DNA of 64,000 nucleotides from Pardosa pseudoannulata (lineage: Eukaryota > Arthropoda > Arachnida > Araneae > Lycosidae), in assembly GCA_032207245.1 (NCBI GenBank), contig CM063508.1, positions 120,036,407 to 120,100,406 of the forward strand, written 5' to 3'. Shown here one piece after another: positions 63,301 to 64,000 of this stretch. The notes under the pieces were generated by a model. It saw nothing but the letters and a program-made list of their open reading frames with translations. It made no database searches and was not told the origin of the DNA. Each line of letters starts with the position of its first letter. The stretch's first letter is position 1. The position numbers were made by a program, and so were the translations under genes.

Positions 63301-64000
63301 GGAGTGAGAAGGAAGGGGTTAATCACACAAAAAATGTTGTTACTTTGCTTTTAGCCAATGGAAAGATAAATTCTCAAATATAGTGTTAAGTTTATAAAGA
63401 AAATCAAAATGAGTTATATATATATATATATATATCTTTTTAACTTAGTAATTTTATTTTTTAAATACTGAAAACTGCAGGTATAATTATATTATAAATA
63501 TAAATTTAAATTTTGAAATAAACACAACCTTTTATTTTGGAACCTTAAATATACAGACTGAAAGTTTAGGCAAAACAGACACAATGCAACTAATATATTT
63601 ACAAGTTCCAGATTATGTACAGTTAAAATATATTTATTCTCACAAACATCCAAAAATGGATGACAGTAATCCATAAAAAAATAAACATGGAAAATTTTTA
63701 AGTAATAACATTTCAAGGCTATATAAATCTGCACAATGAGATCTGTAGTTCTTAATGTTGAATTTTTAATGATTTATGAATCATAAAGAAGCAAAAGATT
63801 AATATAGAAAAATATTAACTTACTGAGGTACTAAAGGATGAGCAGCAGAAACCACTTTCAACTTTGGTCCATTTGGATCTAACCGCTCATAACGAACTGC
63901 TGATAAAATGTTATTTACAGCACAATCAAAATGACAGTCAATATTATCTTTTTTCATATTGTTCAGTTGTTCTAATTTCTCTTTAAATCTAGCACAACAG
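31467..64000 (-). CDS. AGL: Glycogen debranching enzyme, C-terminal 1,176 residues (gene level, 21 exons, 5' part outside)
   Basis: Exons in transcript order: 64000-63824, 61145-60821, 56782-56659, 55541-55378, 53802-53701, 51388-51239, 49307-49157, 48845-48602, 47035-46773, 45835-45702, 44848-44715, 43787-43609, 42488-42386, 41093-40868, 39513-39402, 38201-38066, 37132-37020, 35364-35144, 33985-33888, 33344-33257, 31754-31467. All joins keep frame with GT-AG introns. The enzyme moves maltotriosyl units and then hydrolyses the alpha-1,6 branch glucose in cytosolic glycogen. In window numbering, transferase residues by family are D156 (GLRLDNCHS), E185 (VIAELF) and D257 (THDNE). Glucosidase residues are D731 (NWGRDTF) and E1082 (YHQGPEW). 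The human protein has 1,532 residues, so about 350 lie upstream. No stop or frameshift; it should be functional. Confidence 0.97.
31755..32407. other. AGL intron, nothing recognised
   Basis: AT-rich sequence of the last intron, before a dispersed repeat. Confidence 0.4.
32408..32965 (+). mobile_element. Dispersed repeat with tRNA-like head, copy 1
   Basis: Starts GGTGGCACAGCGGTTGGTAA, which resembles a tRNA A box. The later part matches 42577-43390 through CTGAAGAA.GC/G, CCTCTTT.AATAAATTT, AGTATAGTACAAAT and AAAATCATTATCTG/A-TTT. Probable long SINE or LINE tail. Confidence 0.55.
33257..33344 (-). CDS. AGL: AGL exon
   Basis: [13 protein letters not shown] and [11 protein letters not shown]. 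The conserved YHQGPEW motif is split after Pro by the last intron. Confidence 0.95.
33888..33985 (-). CDS. AGL: AGL exon
   Basis: 32 codons: [11 protein letters not shown] and [13 protein letters not shown]. Confidence 0.95.
34137..34158. repeat. poly-T run
   Basis: About 22 T; with the adjacent LINE it could mark a retroposition tail. Confidence 0.9.
34290..35075 (-). pseudogene. LINE fragment with RNase H region (I/Jockey-like group)
   Basis: Minus-strand pieces read [11 protein letters not shown] (35055 region, RNase H), [18 protein letters not shown] (near 34900), then [33 protein letters not shown] and [13 protein letters not shown] (34680-34490), the usual end of RNase H-bearing LINE ORF2 proteins. 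Frames are broken by stops. It lies in an AGL intron between coding exons. Confidence 0.8.
35144..35364 (-). CDS. AGL: AGL exon
   Basis: 74 codons: [15 protein letters not shown] and [14 protein letters not shown]. Phase 0 end. Confidence 0.95.
35365..37019. other. AGL intron, nothing firm
   Basis: AT-rich. CCCAGGTAGCACAAATATG at about 35848 resembles ends of repeats seen in other invertebrates, but no partner end was found. Confidence 0.35.
37020..37132 (-). CDS. AGL: AGL exon
   Basis: 38 codons: [18 protein letters not shown]. Donor GTAGGT, phase 1. Confidence 0.95.
37133..38065. other. AGL intron, nothing recognised
   Basis: AT-rich intron. Confidence 0.4.
38066..38201 (-). CDS. AGL: AGL exon
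   Basis: 45 codons: [20 protein letters not shown]. Confidence 0.97.
38202..39401. other. AGL intron, possible weak inverted ends
   Basis: CAGTGTTCATACAGGTTCTTG near 38268 and an inverted CAGGATTTGTATATTCCTT near 38940 are weakly alike. Flanking octamers do not match well. Confidence 0.3.
39402..39513 (-). CDS. AGL: AGL exon
   Basis: 37 codons: [20 protein letters not shown]. Confidence 0.95.
39862..39903. repeat. (TA)n microsatellite
   Basis: Short TA run in an AGL intron. Confidence 0.95.
39911..40813. mobile_element. Candidate non-autonomous element with GGTGGCCAC ends
   Basis: CATGGTGGCCACAA on the left and, inverted, CAAGGTGGCCACAC on the right, about 900 bp apart, both beside TACATATA-like flanks. 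No transposase. Confidence 0.4.
40868..41093 (-). CDS. AGL: AGL exon
   Basis: 76 codons: [29 protein letters not shown]. Confidence 0.96.
41672..41973 (+). mobile_element. Tc1-derived MITE, 302 bp
   Basis: Ends CACTGTCTACCAATAAG..TTGGACACCT as in 20564-21363, with TA on both sides. The left about 145 bp and the right about 65 bp match that element closely (for example GAAACAGCATCGGCATTAG and TTTTGAATAAAGTTAG). The coding middle is gone. Confidence 0.92.
42386..42488 (-). CDS. AGL: AGL exon with glucosidase Asp
   Basis: 34 codons: [20 protein letters not shown] with the predicted catalytic Asp, then [12 protein letters not shown]. Confidence 0.97.
42577..43390 (+). mobile_element. Dispersed repeat, copies 2 and 3 (tail fragment plus fuller copy)
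   Basis: 42577-42775 and 42776-43390 both align with parts of 32408-32965. Shared AGTATAGTACAAATAT, ACCTCTTTTTAATAAATTT and AAAAATCATTATCTATTTTC. TAGTACCAGATGTCTG and its inverse near 43280 form a small palindrome. Confidence 0.5.
43609..43787 (-). CDS. AGL: AGL exon
   Basis: 60 codons: [20 protein letters not shown] to NCITISAG. Phase 1 end. Confidence 0.95.
44094..44486. mobile_element. hAT-like MITE, 393 bp
   Basis: Starts CAGGACCATAGCC and, inverted from the right, CAAGGACGTAGAAG. Flanking CTTGCAGT and CTTGCAGC match at 7 of 8. A G-run of about 13 lies near the left end and GGGAGG blocks near the right. Confidence 0.5.
44715..44848 (-). CDS. AGL: AGL exon
   Basis: 44 codons: [20 protein letters not shown] then [14 protein letters not shown]. 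Donor GTGAGT, phase 2. Confidence 0.95.
44849..45701. other. AGL intron with TA/TG microsatellite
   Basis: TA, TG and CA runs at about 45403-45465; otherwise AT-rich. Confidence 0.5.
45702..45835 (-). CDS. AGL: AGL exon
   Basis: 45 codons: [20 protein letters not shown]. Donor GTTAGT; phase 0. Confidence 0.95.
46438..46650. repeat. 44-bp minisatellite, about 5 units
   Basis: Units begin at about 46438, 46487, 46531, 46575 and 46619. The pattern is AT[GT].ATG.C.ACTATAG.TGGCAG followed by AGAGAATG..TC. The last three steps are exactly 44 bp. Confidence 0.8.
46773..47035 (-). CDS. AGL: AGL exon
   Basis: 88 codons: [20 protein letters not shown] and [16 protein letters not shown]. Confidence 0.95.
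47036..48601. other. AGL intron, nothing recognised
   Basis: AT-rich; a G-run near 47815. Confidence 0.4.
48602..48845 (-). CDS. AGL: AGL exon
   Basis: 81 codons: [14 protein letters not shown] to [13 protein letters not shown], the linker between the two catalytic halves. Phase 2 end. Confidence 0.93.
49157..49307 (-). CDS. AGL: AGL exon
   Basis: 50 codons: [18 protein letters not shown] and [10 protein letters not shown]. Donor GTGTGT, phase 1. Confidence 0.95.
49308..51238. other. AGL intron, nothing firm
   Basis: TTAACCCTTTAACAG near 49653 resembles the inverted end of the 30373-30759 element, but no second end was found. Confidence 0.35.
51239..51388 (-). CDS. AGL: AGL exon
   Basis: 50 codons: [27 protein letters not shown]. 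Phase 0 at both ends. Confidence 0.95.
51389..52769. other. AGL intron, nothing recognised
   Basis: AT-rich intron leading to a microsatellite. Confidence 0.4.
52770..52886. repeat. (TA)n microsatellite with TGCATATA interruptions
   Basis: TA runs with TGCA/TACA interruptions, ending in CA repeats. More TA runs at 53370-53434, 54269-54304 and 63413-63436. Confidence 0.95.
53060..53150 (-). mobile_element. tRNA-like SINE head
   Basis: Minus-strand TGGCACAGTGGTCAGCATAA (A box) and CGATCAAATCCC (B box) at tRNA spacing. No body family recognised. Confidence 0.5.
53701..53802 (-). CDS. AGL: AGL exon
   Basis: 34 codons: [17 protein letters not shown] and GYDQLVPHH. Phase 0 at both ends. Confidence 0.95.
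54825..55020 (+). repeat. Dispersed repeat copy 2
   Basis: Matches 9750-9955: GGAAAATATTGTAAT, TTTTGGACCTACCTGAGTCC, ATATCTGTGTGTATCTGT. Confidence 0.6.
55378..55541 (-). CDS. AGL: AGL exon with third transferase carboxylate
   Basis: 55 codons: GRLVYRYGG and [15 protein letters not shown]. Confidence 0.95.
55542..56658. other. AGL intron, nothing recognised
   Basis: Contains a poly-T run near 55697-55720. Confidence 0.4.
56659..56782 (-). CDS. AGL: AGL exon with transferase acid/base
   Basis: 41 codons. [16 protein letters not shown] holds the predicted general acid Glu; LGITALIRE crosses the next junction. Confidence 0.95.
57205..58170 (-). pseudogene. RTE-type LINE reverse transcriptase, palm to C-terminus, degenerate
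   Basis: Minus-strand reading runs from the RT active-site box [15 protein letters not shown] (near 58010), through [19 protein letters not shown] (near 57800), to [18 protein letters not shown] and [13 protein letters not shown] tail pieces (57500-57250). The order is that of an endonuclease-reverse transcriptase end. Numerous stops and frameshifts. Confidence 0.8.
58370..59511 (-). mobile_element. Helitron-like non-autonomous element, 1,142 bp
   Basis: On the minus strand it begins TCCTATACTATAATACGAGG right after a host A. It ends with a perfect hairpin CCGAGCGGAGCTCGG, a 10-base spacer and CTAA, right before a host T. A TC start, 3' hairpin, CTRR end and insertion between A and T without duplication are Helitron hallmarks. 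No Rep/helicase frame is present. It is clearly less AT-rich than its surroundings. A direct repeat CGAGGAATCGATTGGC occurs twice near 59250-59420, and a B-box-like GGGTTCGAACCCC lies at about 59340. Confidence 0.8.
59512..60820. other. AGL intron, nothing recognised
   Basis: AT-rich. Confidence 0.4.
60821..61145 (-). CDS. AGL: AGL exon with transferase nucleophile
   Basis: 108 codons: [30 protein letters not shown] and [11 protein letters not shown] with the predicted nucleophile Asp. It ends phase 0. Confidence 0.97.
61146..62527. other. AGL intron, nothing recognised
   Basis: AT-rich; CAGCTGCATACAG-like short repeats near 61310-61360. Confidence 0.4.
62532..63318 (-). mobile_element. piggyBac-like remnant, 787 bp
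   Basis: TTAA at 62528-62531 and 63319-63322. The inner ends are CCTCTTAATGATCGG and, inverted, CCCCTTCCTTCTCACTCC. Read on the minus strand it contains an acidic N-terminal frame (62831-62974) in the expected place for a transposase start. The rest of the coding region is missing. Confidence 0.6.
62831..62974 (-). pseudogene. Acidic N-terminus of a piggyBac-type transposase (47 codons)
   Basis: [20 protein letters not shown] followed by [11 protein letters not shown], rich in Ser, Asp and Glu, then a stop. piggyBac transposases usually start with such an acidic disordered segment. The DDD catalytic domain is absent. Confidence 0.5.
63824..64000 (-). CDS. AGL: AGL exon (first in window, partial)
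   Basis: [20 protein letters not shown] and AAHPLVP, from the 4-alpha-glucanotransferase half. Donor GTAAGT, phase 2. Upstream end is outside the window. Confidence 0.9.

Overview
The window is animal nuclear DNA: AT-rich, intron-dense, and full of transposons and simple repeats. Two host genes can be read exon by exon. The gene content (a secreted peritrophin-type chitin-binding protein, a glycogen debranching enzyme) and the repeat content (BEL/Pao and Ty3-like LTR elements, RTE-type LINEs, tRNA-derived SINEs, Tc1, hAT-, piggyBac- and Helitron-like elements) fit an arthropod. A spider or other chelicerate is my best guess, from the general look of the gag protein and the repeats. That guess is inference.

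Layout. 1-4.05 kb: a minus-strand LTR retrotransposon (gag, primer-binding site and 5' LTR visible) sits against the truncated edge of a plus-strand BEL/Pao element whose pol has lost the cores of its reverse transcriptase, RNase H and integrase. 4-9.5 kb: intergenic repeats, namely SINE copies, one interrupted by another SINE, a 175-bp-arm inverted repeat, a satellite with about 64-bp monomers and a 515-bp higher-order period, and hAT-type MITEs with 8-bp target duplications. 9.57-26.36 kb (+): a six-exon gene for a 297-residue secreted protein with a signal peptide, three peritrophin-A-like chitin-binding modules and Thr-rich linkers; all five introns are phase 1. Its introns hold a piggyBac-like MITE, hAT MITE, pogo-like element, a 125-bp tandem array, a truncated Tc1 element, LINE tails and several SINEs. 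26.4-31.5 kb: gene-free space between the two convergent genes. 31.47-64.0 kb (-): the last 21 coding exons (1,176 residues and stop) of glycogen debranching enzyme (AGL); its N-terminal part, about 350 residues by comparison with the human protein, lies beyond the right edge.

The two genes are functionally unrelated. The first product should bind chitin outside the cell (gut lining or cuticle). The second is a cytosolic bifunctional enzyme (4-alpha-glucanotransferase and amylo-1,6-glucosidase) of glycogen breakdown. All recognisable catalytic residues are intact, and every exon joins in frame with GT-AG splice sites.

I did not find a new multi-gene system. The most informative signals are mobile-element archaeology: a SINE inside another SINE with a visible target duplication, a Helitron-like element with its terminal hairpin and A/T insertion site, a Tc1 copy paired with its own 302-bp MITE derivative, and the higher-order satellite. 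No tRNA or rRNA genes, CRISPR arrays or bacterial features were seen.
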